64,000 nucleotides of DNA, taken from the NCBI RefSeq assembly GCF_000691225.1, contig NZ_JMSZ01000007.1:1-64000 (forward strand), given 5' to 3'. Under the pieces are notes generated by a model. The model was not told the DNA's origin, ran no database searches, and was given only the letters and a program-made list of their open reading frames with translations. This stretch comes from Nitrincola lacisaponensis (GTDB lineage Bacteria > Pseudomonadota > Gammaproteobacteria > Pseudomonadales > Balneatricaceae). The translations under genes and the position numbers were made by a program. Of the stretch, positions 1-7,816 are shown piece after piece (positions within the stretch are counted from its first letter, which is position 1; every line of letters starts with the position of its first letter).

Positions 1-708
1 TTTACTTGACCACTACAGATTCGTCAGAAACAGCTTACAACAACCGGGCAGTTACCTCCGGTGTTTCCAATCGTGCTTTACAATGGTGAGAAGCGTTGGA
101 ATGCGAATTTAAATATTCGGGATATGATTCAGGAGCTAGGGGGTGGTTTGAGTCGCTATATACCCAGTATGCAATACCTTGTGCTGGATGAAGGGCAGTG
201 GGTTGCCGGATCACCGGGTACGCAAAGTCAGGCAAACCTTGTCAGTGCACTTTTTCATATGGAATATAGCCAGAGCCCGGCAGCACTTGCAGAGCTGGTG
301 GGGTATCTGAATGATTGGTCAGCAGAGCATCCCAGGCTGAAAAAAGTGTTCCTGGGATGGTTGAAACGGGTGTTGTTGCCGAATCGATTTCCCGGTGTAA
401 AATTAGATGAGATAAATGATCTGCATGAGGTAAAGGATATGCTGGCTGAGCGTGTTAAAAACTGGACTGAAGAGTGGAAAATGCAGGGGTTGCAGCAGGG
501 TTTAGAGCAAGGCCTTGAGATTGGTCTTGAACAGGGTCTTGAACAGGGTCTTGAGCAAGGTCTTGAGCAAGGTCTTGAACAAGGCCGTGAACGTACTCGG
601 ACTCAAATTGCTCAAAAAATGCTGTCTCAAGGATTGAGTGATGAATTGATCCTTGAGCTGACGGAGATATCGGCAGAAGCGTTAGAAAATCTGAAGCAGC
701 ATCAATGA
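1..708 (+). pseudogene. Rpn-family (PD-(D/E)XK nuclease/transposase-like) protein, N-terminal part missing or broken
   Basis: The first GTG that fits the open frame is at 61, but family similarity starts before it: codons from 10 onward read into the conserved LPPVFPIVLYNGEKRW block of Rpn recombination-promoting nucleases. An in-frame TGA lies at 7-9. The catalytic N-terminal third (PD-(D/E)XK core) is therefore off-window, frameshifted or lost. The remaining 215 residues hold the central region and a Gly-Leu-Glu-Gln repeat tail that is typical of these proteins. Rpn proteins are linked to RecA-independent recombination and, more recently, to phage defence. No downstream partner is visible. 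Whether this is a decayed gene or only a window-edge effect with one frameshift cannot be decided from here. Confidence 0.65.
487..594 (+). repeat. 12-bp in-frame tandem repeat in the Rpn tail
   Basis: Five near-identical 12-bp units (GGTCTTGAACAG-like) lie at 523-582, flanked by three degenerate units upstream and one downstream. They encode a repeated Gly-Leu-Glu-Gln tetrapeptide, probably helical or coiled coil. Units differ only at third codon positions. Copy number could vary in frame by slippage. Confidence 0.9.
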
Positions 709-896
709 TGCACTTGGTTCTTTTTTGACCTAAGTCAATTTTTGTTTTGATCCGGTTTGTTTTAGGAAAAACTCCTATATCGATAGCTACAAACCCTAGA
801 TATTCTTTACACCATCAGACAGGCCAAGGATTGGTCGAAGCTTCAGGGATGAAACAGTCTGATAACAAGTCCACTTGACGGGTCCTTGAGTGGCGG

Positions 897-915
897 CTGG
901 ACACGGAATGTCCAG
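897..915 (+). promoter_or_regulatory. 7-bp perfect stem-loop in the leader of the methyltransferase gene
   Basis: CTGGACA (897-903) and TGTCCAG (909-915) form a perfect inverted repeat around a 5-nt loop, 15 nt before the ATG at 931. It could be an operator or an mRNA hairpin next to the ribosome-binding site. The rest of 709-930 shows no coding feature or clear terminator. Confidence 0.4.
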
Positions 916-930
916 TGACGAGAGGGGATT

Positions 931-2271
931 ATGCAGGGATGCAATATGAACCTCTCAATTCCTCTTCACTTGAATGTCACCGATAACCCACTTATTCTAG
1001 CGCTAAAATTTCCACTGCCTCAGCTTCAGAGAAACGAGAAATCCCTGTTGATGTTAAATCGTTGGCAAGCCCTGGATTCCTGGCTCAGTGATCACCAAGC
1101 GCTCTGGAAGCCTGTTCCTTTTTATACGCCTCACCCGGATTGGGCAAATGTTTACCCAGAGCTTTATCGTGCTTTAAGGGGATTGTCTGCCGAAGAGTGT
1201 GCTGCGTTACAGAAAAATGAGACTGTAACAACGGAGCTGTTGTCACGCTGGTTACCTGGTCTGAAACAGCGCTCCTGGTTGCTGGAAGGGTTTCTGGCAG
1301 ATGAATGTGAGCTGCAGGCATTGGACTGTGTCCTCAGTGAAAACCAGGCACCACATATGCCCGAACGTAAACGGGTGCAGGCAGGCTTACTGGCAAGTCG
1401 TTTACAGCCCCTGTCGCAACCAATTACTGACTGGTGTTCAGGTATGGGACATCTGGCACGCACTTTGGCAGTAGCCAGTAGTCAGCAAGTGACTGGATTG
1501 GAGTGGAACCCGCAGTTGGTTGAACGAGGGCAGCAGTTGATTCATCAGACGCGCTGTCCGCATCAAACCCGAGTGACCCTTCAGCACCAGGACGTACTGC
1601 AGCTTCAGGCGAATACAGCTCAATGGCCTGACTCGACGCATCTGGTTGCCTTACATGCCTGCGGTGATCTGCATCGGCATTTATTCCATCAGGCAGTGAA
1701 AGCAGGTCAAAAGCGCATCAGTGTGGTTCCCTGCTGTTATCACTTGACGGCTGATGCACATTGGCATCCTCTTGCTGATGCAACGCAACGCTCGGCTTTG
1801 CAGGGGCTGAGTGCGAATGAAATGCGTCTGGCGGTACAGGAAACAGTGACGGCACCGCAGCGCGTCACTGAGCAACGAGAAGAGTTAAACAGATGGCGTT
1901 TGGGCTATGAAGCATTACGTCAGCATCTGTCTCGGGATACCCATTACCGTTTCTTGCCGTCCAGTTCTGTTAAACAACTGCAACAGGGGTTTCCAGAATT
2001 TTGTCATTGGGCTGCCAGTCAGCACGGAGGGTCTTTACCTGCACAGGTAGACTGGCCTTTCTGGCTGAATCAGGGAGCTCAGCGCTATGCACAGGTGCAG
2101 CGCGATGAACTCCTGAGACATCAATTTCGTCGGCCGCTGGAGGTCTGGCTGGTGCTCGACTATGTCCTGTTTTTACAGGAAGCCGGTTATCAGGTCAGCC
2201 TGCAGACCTTTTGTTCCCGAGAGATATCACCCCGAAATCTGCTGATTGAAGCACAGCGTTATGTGGAGTGA
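931..2271 (+). CDS. SAM-dependent methyltransferase, Methyltransf_32-type
   Basis: The 446-residue protein has a class I methyltransferase core around residues 170-290. The SAM-binding loop reads CSGMGHLARTLA, followed by TGLEWNPQL (acidic ribose-binding strand) and LHACGDLHRHL. A VVPCCYH motif follows, matching the family that includes eukaryotic GSTCD, METTL25 and RRNAD1 proteins (PF13679). About 165 N-terminal and 150 C-terminal residues flank the core. The substrate is unknown; an RNA target is possible but not shown. The ATG at 931 has an AGAGGGG Shine-Dalgarno; a second ATG at 946 is possible. The gene ends 9 bp before the convergent sodA. Confidence 0.75.
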   Translation: MQGCNMNLSIPLHLNVTDNPLILALKFPLPQLQRNEKSLLMLNRWQALDSWLSDHQALWKPVPFYTPHPDWANVYPELYRALRGLSAEECAALQKNETVTTELLSRWLPGLKQRSWLLEGFLADECELQALDCVLSENQAPHMPERKRVQAGLLASRLQPLSQPITDWCSGMGHLARTLAVASSQQVTGLEWNPQLVERGQQLIHQTRCPHQTRVTLQHQDVLQLQANTAQWPDSTHLVALHACGDLHRHLFHQAVKAGQKRISVVPCCYHLTADAHWHPLADATQRSALQGLSANEMRLAVQETVTAPQRVTEQREELNRWRLGYEALRQHLSRDTHYRFLPSSSVKQLQQGFPEFCHWAASQHGGSLPAQVDWPFWLNQGAQRYAQVQRDELLRHQFRRPLEVWLVLDYVLFLQEAGYQVSLQTFCSREISPRNLLIEAQRYVE

Positions 2272-2280
2272 AAGCTGTAT

Positions 2281-2910
2281 TCAGGCGTTATCCTCTGTGC
2301 TGGTCGCCTCGCGATAACGTCTTTCGACCTCGGACCAGTTGACCACATTAAAAAATGCAGCGATATATTCCGGTCGCTTGTTCTGATACTTCAGATAATA
2401 GGCATGCTCCCAGACATCCAGCCCCAGAATCGGGATCAGATGGTCCATCAGAGGGCTGTCCTGGTTGGCGGTACTGGTGACTTCCAGTCGCTTGGTGTCG
2501 GGGTTAACCACCAGCCAGGCCCAGCCGCTGCCAAAGCGTTTTAATGCGGCATCGATAAAACGCTGCTTGAACTGGTCATAACTGCCGAAGTTGGATTTGA
2601 TCGCTGTCAGCAGTCCGTCAAGAGGTTCGCCGCCTCCATTGGGTGACATCACCGTCCAGAAAAGACTGTGATTGGCATGTCCGCCGCCATGATTTCGCAC
2701 GGCATCCCTGATGTTAGCGGGCAGGGTATGGCATTCACGCAGCAAGGTTTCCAGTGCTATTTGAGCGTGGTCTGTTGATTCCAGTGCCGCATTCAAACCA
2801 TTAATGTAGGTTTGATGATGGCGCGTGTGATGGATTTCCATCGTCATAGCATCAATATGTGGTTCAAGATCAGCATAGCCATAGGGAAGGGGTGGTAGTG
2901 TATAGATCAT
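2281..2910 (-). CDS. sodA: Superoxide dismutase, Mn type
   Basis: The 209-residue protein is full length for the Fe/Mn superoxide dismutase family and converts superoxide to oxygen and hydrogen peroxide in the cytosol. Metal ligands are visible: His in [10 protein letters not shown], His in HANHSLFW, and Asp and His in the DVWEHAYY signature. The [11 protein letters not shown] context favours the manganese type. An AAGGAGTG ribosome site lies just before the ATG. The upstream region carries a Fur-box-like dyad over the promoter, so the gene is probably induced when iron is short, which is usual for Mn-SOD replacing Fe-SOD. Confidence 0.93.
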   Translation of the reverse strand: MIYTLPPLPYGYADLEPHIDAMTMEIHHTRHHQTYINGLNAALESTDHAQIALETLLRECHTLPANIRDAVRNHGGGHANHSLFWTVMSPNGGGEPLDGLLTAIKSNFGSYDQFKQRFIDAALKRFGSGWAWLVVNPDTKRLEVTSTANQDSPLMDHLIPILGLDVWEHAYYLKYQNKRPEYIAAFFNVVNWSEVERRYREATSTEDNA

Positions 2911-2930
2911 GGATCACTCCTTTGTTGTAA

Positions 2931-2974
2931 TGCGAACTATTATTATTTGCATTCAATAAAAAAGCAACTATGAT
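2931..2974. promoter_or_regulatory. Fur-box-like dyad and divergent promoters between sodA and the 3020 gene
   Basis: TGCGAACTATTATTATTTGCA (2931-2951, given here as two arms TGCGAAC and ATTTGCA around an AT core) resembles a Fur box. For the + gene, TTTGCA (2946-2951) and TATGAT (2969-2974) are spaced 17 bp, a good sigma70 promoter that overlaps the dyad. On the - strand a TTGCTT-type -35 and an AT-rich -10 also fall over it. Bound Fur could block both directions. Confidence 0.55.
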
Positions 2975-3019
2975 AGAGGCATTACAACAAAGTGCATAAC
3001 AACCCCTGGAGGTTGAGAG

Positions 3020-3445
3020 ATGGATACTATCGAACATTGGAAACACCTGACACGCCAAGCCAATGATGCCTTTGAGAAAGAGTGTAATGCTGTTGCGGAG
3101 TCTCTTTACAAGCGCTCATTATCACTTATGCAGCAGGCGCTCGAAAATCAGCCTGGCCTTGTGCAGGTCATTTGTCTGTCAGTCAGCGTGCAAAATTTAG
3201 CTGACCTTTATGCTAGGCAAGGACGTTGGCAGCGTTGTTTCACTATTCTGGAGACCTACCGGACGCGATTCGATCATGCGGCAGAAAGCCTGGATTGTCC
3301 GCCAAGTGTAGGGTTGTCCCTGATACAGGAAAGCTGCCGGTTACGACGCGAAATCCTGCGCCACCAGCACGAACAGTCTCATCCGCACACCTTGCCGGAC
3401 CGTAGCTGGGTATCCAGCCTGCCGATGACTGAGCGGGTGCATTAG
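3020..3445 (+). CDS. Conserved small helical protein, possible counterpart of orfX in the Pseudomonas fumC-orfX-sodM operon
   Basis: The 141-residue protein is mostly alpha-helical with TPR-like character (LYKRSLSLMQQALE, NLADLYARQGRWQRC) and has no signal peptide or membrane segment. It starts at an ATG with a GGAGGT ribosome site and a strong sigma70 promoter that overlaps the Fur-box-like dyad shared with sodA. In Pseudomonas a protein of similar size, OrfX, lies in the Fur-regulated fumC-orfX-sodM operon. The size, helical content and sodA linkage suggest the same family, but this is inference. Molecular function is unknown. Confidence 0.6.
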   Translation: MDTIEHWKHLTRQANDAFEKECNAVAESLYKRSLSLMQQALENQPGLVQVICLSVSVQNLADLYARQGRWQRCFTILETYRTRFDHAAESLDCPPSVGLSLIQESCRLRREILRHQHEQSHPHTLPDRSWVSSLPMTERVH

Positions 3446-3525
3446 TGATATGTCATGCGACTTCTGTTACGTTTCTTTGACTGCTAAGCGATCCATATCA
3501 TAGCTGATGTAAGCAATTTGCAGCT

Positions 3526-3553
3526 TTGGCTCGACTAAAATTCAAGGTATAGT
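3526..3553 (+). promoter_or_regulatory. Candidate sigma70 promoter for rfaH
   Basis: TTGGCT (3526-3531) and TATAGT (3548-3553) are spaced 16 bp. A start site near 3560 excludes the upstream TTG at 3559 as the initiation codon and supports the GTG at 3589. Confidence 0.5.
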
Positions 3554-3588
3554 ATCCCTTGAATAAGTGCAGGATTGGAGAGACTGTT

Positions 3589-4083
3589 GTGGAAGGACGA
3601 GCCTGGTACCTGGTGCAGTGCAAGCCGGGAGAAACCCAGAGAGCATTGGAAAATCTCGAAAATCAGTGCTACGAGTGCTATTTACCCATGATCGGTGTTG
3701 AGCGTATTCGCAACCGCAAGCGGCGCGTGATAGCCGAACCTTTATTTCCGGGCTATCTGTTCATTCACCTGGATCAATGGGAAGACAATTGGCAGCCGAT
3801 TCGCTCCACTCGGGGCGTCAGCCGCTTGGTGGCTTTCGGTGGTCTACCGATCTCGGTTGATCAGGAGCTGATTGATCTGCTTAAACAGCGCTGTATCCAG
3901 CAGGCAATAGTAGAAGCACTGAAACCAGGCGAGCGGGTGATGGTTACCGAAGGGCCTTTCAGTGGTTTGAACGCCGTGTTCGAAGCCTACGATGGCGAAG
4001 AACGGGTCATGATTCTGCTCAATATCCTGCATGCGCAACAGCGTTTGAGCATTCCCATCTCTAGCATCGCTAAAATCCACTAA
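3589..4083 (+). CDS. rfaH: Transcription antitermination factor RfaH
   Basis: The 164-residue protein matches the RfaH length. It has an N-terminal NGN domain (WYLVQCKPGE, ENQCYECYLPM, EPLFPGYLFIHLD, TRGVSRLVAFGG) and a C-terminal KOW-type region (LKPGERVMVTEGPFSGL). RfaH joins RNA polymerase paused at an ops element and suppresses Rho-dependent termination in long, poorly translated cell-surface operons. The start is taken as GTG 3589 behind GGAGAGA (3577-3583); an upstream TTG at 3559 sits on the predicted start site. A JUMPstart/ops-like element begins only 70 bp downstream and is followed by a 30-kb co-directional polysaccharide locus, so its target is probably adjacent. It could instead be a dedicated RfaH paralogue rather than the genome-wide one. 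Confidence 0.9.
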   Translation: MEGRAWYLVQCKPGETQRALENLENQCYECYLPMIGVERIRNRKRRVIAEPLFPGYLFIHLDQWEDNWQPIRSTRGVSRLVAFGGLPISVDQELIDLLKQRCIQQAIVEALKPGERVMVTEGPFSGLNAVFEAYDGEERVMILLNILHAQQRLSIPISSIAKIH

Positions 4084-4106
4084 GCTTTAAGCACATAAAT
4101 TCCGGC

Positions 4107-4135
4107 TTCATTCCCTATCCTTCAGGGGGTACAAT
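4107..4135 (+). promoter_or_regulatory. Candidate promoter of the polysaccharide operon
   Basis: TACAAT (4130-4135) is a good -10 with a weak TTCATT -35 (4107-4112) at 17 bp. It would give a leader of about 100 nt containing the JUMPstart-like element ahead of wzz. Confidence 0.4.
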
Positions 4136-4154
4136 GAGGCCGTTTCAGTTGTTT

Positions 4155-4193
4155 CCGCAGGTAGTGCATGATGCACATGCCCTGCGGTAGCCT
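4155..4193 (+). promoter_or_regulatory. JUMPstart/ops-like RfaH recruitment element
   Basis: The core TGCGGTAGCCT (4183-4193) matches the enterobacterial ops GGCGGTAGCGT at 9 of 11 positions. It is preceded by a nested dyad: CCGCAGG (4155-4161) pairs with CCTGCGG (4181-4187), and inside it GTGCA (4164-4168) pairs with TGCAC (4172-4176). The whole 39-bp shape, with GGTAG in both arms, resembles the JUMPstart leader of polysaccharide operons. It lies between rfaH and wzz, 45 bp before the wzz ATG. Confidence 0.75.
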
Positions 4194-4237
4194 GCCTGTT
4201 TCTCAGATTTTTTATTACAATTGGAAGTAAGTTGTTC

Positions 4238-5653
4238 ATGAGTCAAACTGACCCCTCTCGCCCGGATGCACAGTTTCCGCCACACTATTATCCTCCTTAC
4301 CCCTATCGCCAGGATGATGAAATCAGCCTGCTGGATTTGGGAAAAGTGATCTACAAACGTAAACGGGTATTGCTGCTGATATGGCTGTTATGTGTGGGAG
4401 CGGCATTCATATATGTATTGTTTAAGCCCTCTCACTATGTTTTTCAGTCAGTGGTGGAAACGGGCAGCTACCCAAATGCAGAGGGCGACCGGCTAACGGT
4501 TGAACCGGAGAGTTCGTTACTGTCCCGTGTGCGCTCAGCCAGTATTCCGTCTGCCCTGCGAACACTGAGTCAGGAAACGGGTAAACCCATTGATCATTTT
4601 CCTGACGTAAAGGTCGATTTGGCAGAAAACTCCGGCATGCTGGTGCTGAGTAGTCAGGTGAAAGCAGATGCAGCTGCACAGCAGCTAGCGCACCAGCTGC
4701 ATCAGCAAATCCTCGAAAATCTGCTGTCTGCGCATTCTCAACTGCTGCAGACACACCGTGACCAGCGTGAGCTGACATTGCGAAACCTGCAATCAGACCT
4801 GCAGGCCCTTGAATCACGCGCACAACTCGATACAAAGTTGGCACAATTGAATGTCGCCAAAAGTGGAGCACTTGCCCGTCTGGAGCAGCTGAACAACGAC
4901 GAATTGCGTCAGATTGAAGTGCAACGATTACAACGCAGTCTGAGCAGTGCCCAGCGTGAATTACAGTCACTGCAGGAGCGTGAAGTCAATCTGCGTGAAC
5001 AGATCGCACGTCAGCCCGACAAAGAGAGTCTTTTGCTTAAACAACTGGAACGTGCAGAAGCTGATTTGAGCGAGCTGCGTCAATCACGTCAGCGTGTTAT
5101 TAACAGTGGAGCATCAGGTACAGCACAACTCTCCCAAAGTCTGCTGCTGATCGACAGTCAAATCAACAGTGCCTTGAACAGTGTGCGGGAACTGGAAAAT
5201 AATCTTTACCTTAAATTGCCAGAAGAAAATGCCGAGTTGCGGCGCTACCATGTCGATCTGGTCAGTGATATCGGCATACAGGAAAGCCGTGTTGCCGAGG
5301 CGCGTCAAGCGTTGCGGGAATTTGAAATCTCCCGTGAATTGATGGTTCAGCAAGCTCAGGCAGACGTGGATCGTCTGGAAGCCGAGCTTAATCAACTGGT
5401 ACGTGAGCATGAAACCAGTCTGCGCCAGCTACAGGCAGGGCTGGACTCAGTCACACATCAAATGGATCGGATTCAGAACAGTCGTATTGTTGTCGAGCCA
5501 GGCCTGGATAAAGCCGCACGTGGCTCCAGCTCTATTATGATTCTGGTACTTGCCACTCTTCTGGGTGGCATGTTGGGAGTGATGGCTGCGTTTATCGCCG
5601 AGTTCCTGGCACGCTTGAAATCCAGTATGACAGAAGAGATCCACAAAACATAA
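4238..5653 (+). CDS. wzz: Polysaccharide chain-length determinant / copolymerase (Wzz family)
   Basis: The 471-residue inner-membrane protein has the Wzz/PCP layout. A Pro/Tyr-rich N-terminal tail is followed by a first membrane helix near residues 46-65 ([18 protein letters not shown]), then a long periplasmic domain rich in coiled coil (about 150-390), and a second helix near 430-455 with [13 protein letters not shown]. It controls the length of chains made by Wzy. There is no C-terminal tyrosine kinase domain. ATG 4238 follows GGAAGT; a TTG two codons earlier is less likely. It is the first gene after the JUMPstart-like leader. Confidence 0.85.
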   Translation: MSQTDPSRPDAQFPPHYYPPYPYRQDDEISLLDLGKVIYKRKRVLLLIWLLCVGAAFIYVLFKPSHYVFQSVVETGSYPNAEGDRLTVEPESSLLSRVRSASIPSALRTLSQETGKPIDHFPDVKVDLAENSGMLVLSSQVKADAAAQQLAHQLHQQILENLLSAHSQLLQTHRDQRELTLRNLQSDLQALESRAQLDTKLAQLNVAKSGALARLEQLNNDELRQIEVQRLQRSLSSAQRELQSLQEREVNLREQIARQPDKESLLLKQLERAEADLSELRQSRQRVINSGASGTAQLSQSLLLIDSQINSALNSVRELENNLYLKLPEENAELRRYHVDLVSDIGIQESRVAEARQALREFEISRELMVQQAQADVDRLEAELNQLVREHETSLRQLQAGLDSVTHQMDRIQNSRIVVEPGLDKAARGSSSIMILVLATLLGGMLGVMAAFIAEFLARLKSSMTEEIHKT

Positions 5654-5711
5654 CCCACACAAGCAGCCCCTTAACACTACAGACTACGAGACAGATCAAG
5701 GGAAGATAACC

Positions 5712-6878
5712 ATGAAAATAGCGATTGCGGGTACCGGTTACGTCGGATTGTCCAATGCCATGCTGCTGGCACAGCATAATGAAGTGGTGGCGGTTGATAT
5801 CATTGAAGAGAAAGTCAATCTGCTCAATAACCGTCAGTCACCCATCGTGGATGCCGAGATTGAAGATTTTCTGCAGCACAAAACGCTGAATTTCCGTGCT
5901 ACGCTGGATGCCGAAGAAGCCTACCGCAATGCTGATTTTGTGATTATTGCCACTCCGACTGACTATGATCCCAAAACCAACTACTTCAACACCCGCAGCG
6001 TTGAAGCGGTGATTCAGAGTGTCATGACCATCAACCCCAAGGCGGTGATGGTAATCAAGTCCACTGTACCCGTAGGTTATACCGCTGAGGCGAGTCAGCG
6101 CTTTGGTACGACTAACCTGATATTCTCACCCGAGTTTCTCAGGGAAGGTCGTGCGTTATACGATAATCTCTATCCCTCCCGTATCATTGTGGGTGAACGT
6201 TCCGAGCGCGCCGAGACCTTTGCACAACTGCTCAGGCAGGGAGCCATCAAGCAGGACTCTCCGGTTCTGTTTACCGACTCAACCGAAGCAGAAGCCATCA
6301 AACTCTTTGCCAACACCTACCTGGCGATGCGCGTGGCCTACTTCAATGAGCTGGATACCTATGCTGAAACACATGGGCTGGATACCCGGCAGATTATTGA
6401 AGGGGTAGGCCTGGACCCCCGTATCGGCAATCACTACAACAACCCCAGTTTTGGTTATGGTGGCTACTGCCTGCCAAAGGACACCAAACAGTTGCTGGCG
6501 AACTATGATGAAGTACCGAGCAACCTGATTCGTGCCATCGTTGATGCCAATACAACCCGAAAAGACTTTATTGCCGACTCTATCCTGAAGCGCAACCCGA
6601 AAATCGTGGGTGTATACCGGCTGGTGATGAAGTCCGGTTCCGACAATTTCCGTGCCTCTGCCATTCAGGGCGTCATGAAGCGAATCAAAGCCAAGGGCAT
6701 CGAAGTAGTCGTTTATGAGCCAGTGATTGAAGAAGATAATTTTTTCAACTCGCGCGTGATTCGTGACCTGGATAGCTTCAAACAAATGAGCGATGTGATT
6801 ATTGCCAATCGCTTGTCTGAAGATCTGCAAGATGTCGCCGCTAAAATCTACACCAGAGACCTCTTCGGCAACGATTAA
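5712..6878 (+). CDS. ugd: UDP-glucose 6-dehydrogenase
   Basis: The 388-residue protein has the same length as the E. coli enzyme. It oxidises UDP-glucose to UDP-glucuronate with two NAD+. The NAD-binding loop [10 protein letters not shown] lies at the N-terminus, the substrate region includes SPEFLREG, and the catalytic Cys is in [14 protein letters not shown]. It supplies UDP-glucuronic acid to the repeat unit built by the following genes. The gene ends 938 bp before the next intact gene; that gap holds an MBL-fold relic. Confidence 0.93.
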   Translation: MKIAIAGTGYVGLSNAMLLAQHNEVVAVDIIEEKVNLLNNRQSPIVDAEIEDFLQHKTLNFRATLDAEEAYRNADFVIIATPTDYDPKTNYFNTRSVEAVIQSVMTINPKAVMVIKSTVPVGYTAEASQRFGTTNLIFSPEFLREGRALYDNLYPSRIIVGERSERAETFAQLLRQGAIKQDSPVLFTDSTEAEAIKLFANTYLAMRVAYFNELDTYAETHGLDTRQIIEGVGLDPRIGNHYNNPSFGYGGYCLPKDTKQLLANYDEVPSNLIRAIVDANTTRKDFIADSILKRNPKIVGVYRLVMKSGSDNFRASAIQGVMKRIKAKGIEVVVYEPVIEEDNFFNSRVIRDLDSFKQMSDVIIANRLSEDLQDVAAKIYTRDLFGND

Positions 6879-7039
6879 TCCTTCAGGAAACCTTGTAGGC
6901 GCTCGGTCTTCGGGCGAACAAACCAGAAAAGGGTGTACGGCAATCAAAGTAGCCTTCCTGATTGAACAGCTTTTGCAGCAGGTGTAACAGCAACTCAAAC
7001 CACAGGATTTTAAACTTAGCACACAGTGGTTGATACGCA

Positions 7040-7685
7040 GCAGCGTATAAAAACGCAAAGTAATCAATGATTCAAGTCTTTAGCATCGAGCGCTCCCGCG
7101 AACTTTTGTATGAATTGGGAGGGCGGATTCATGCATAAGGTGTCCTATGTAAAACCTATTATAAAGTATTGTTGATTCACCATTGACCGTACGCTTAAGA
7201 CGATGTATATCGTTCCATTCAAGCCTTATTGGATTCGTGAAACAAAAACGCCCGAGTGTCATACATCACTTGCTGGACTTTGTTAACATATATTCGGTCG
7301 ATACCCACGAGAAGCATGAAAACACAGTTTCGGACTTAGCCAAAAGCATAGGTCTCACCTAGTCATTGTCGCCAGTGGTATGTATACCGGTAATCGTATT
7401 GTCAATTACCCTAAGGTGATGTGGAAGATCCACATCATCAGGTGTTGGTTAGCTGGCCTTCTGAATACCAGGTCGTAGCATTTAGAAATATGTGCCGTAA
7501 AATTGATGGTAAACGCAACAACATCAATGCTAGTTTAGATACTAATAGCGGATGTTCCATCCATGTTTAGCTTAGTAAAAGCCATGAGGAACTGGCCAAG
7601 TGAAATAAGATTAGCGCATGGGTAGAAAAAGCTGCGAAGGGTGTTGAAGGGGAAATATTGAGGCGATGTATATCCAAAAAATAAA
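7040..7685 (+). pseudogene. Decayed MBL-fold/beta-CASP RNase-like gene between ugd and wzx
   Basis: No long frame is open here, but pieces in all three + frames read in order as the C-terminal half of the protein encoded at 37196. They are FSIERSRELLYEL (from 7079), DSPL (7174), LLDFVNIYSVDTHEKHE (from 7270), VIVASGMYTGNRIVNY (from 7362), DPHHQVLVSW (from about 7430), INASLDTNSGCSIH (from 7523) and LVKAMRNWPSEIRLAHG (from 7572). The intact protein has FSMGRTQELLYEL, DSPLASKIT, VESHDAHL, VVIAGSGMCQSGRIVNYLK, DPRHAVLFVGYQ, IDTLSGYSAHAD and FVKGMRHKPHTLHLVHG. At least four frameshifts and several stops separate the blocks. The N-terminal metal site is not found; 6879-7040 and 7686-7816 show nothing recognisable. 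Confidence 0.8.
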
Positions 7686-7816
7686 GTAAGTAAGGTTTTA
7701 TTGCTGTGAAGATATTAAAAGCCATTATCTTTTTCAAATTAGCGTCTAAGACAGAAAATTCAAAATTTATAAACTGAAAGAGCAATACAGAAATAACACA
7801 CTACGGATTCTATCAA

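Noticed and set aside
487-594. Repeat array as a possible CRISPR
   Set aside because: Units are 12 bp, contiguous without spacers, and in frame in a coding sequence. No CRISPR array or cas gene is seen in the window.
4422-4970. 182-codon open frame on the - strand over wzz
   Set aside because: Shadow of wzz; low-complexity composition, no recognisable domain or ribosome site.
6279-7067. 262-codon open frame on the - strand over ugd
   Set aside because: It is antisense to a clear ugd gene and shows no domain of its own.
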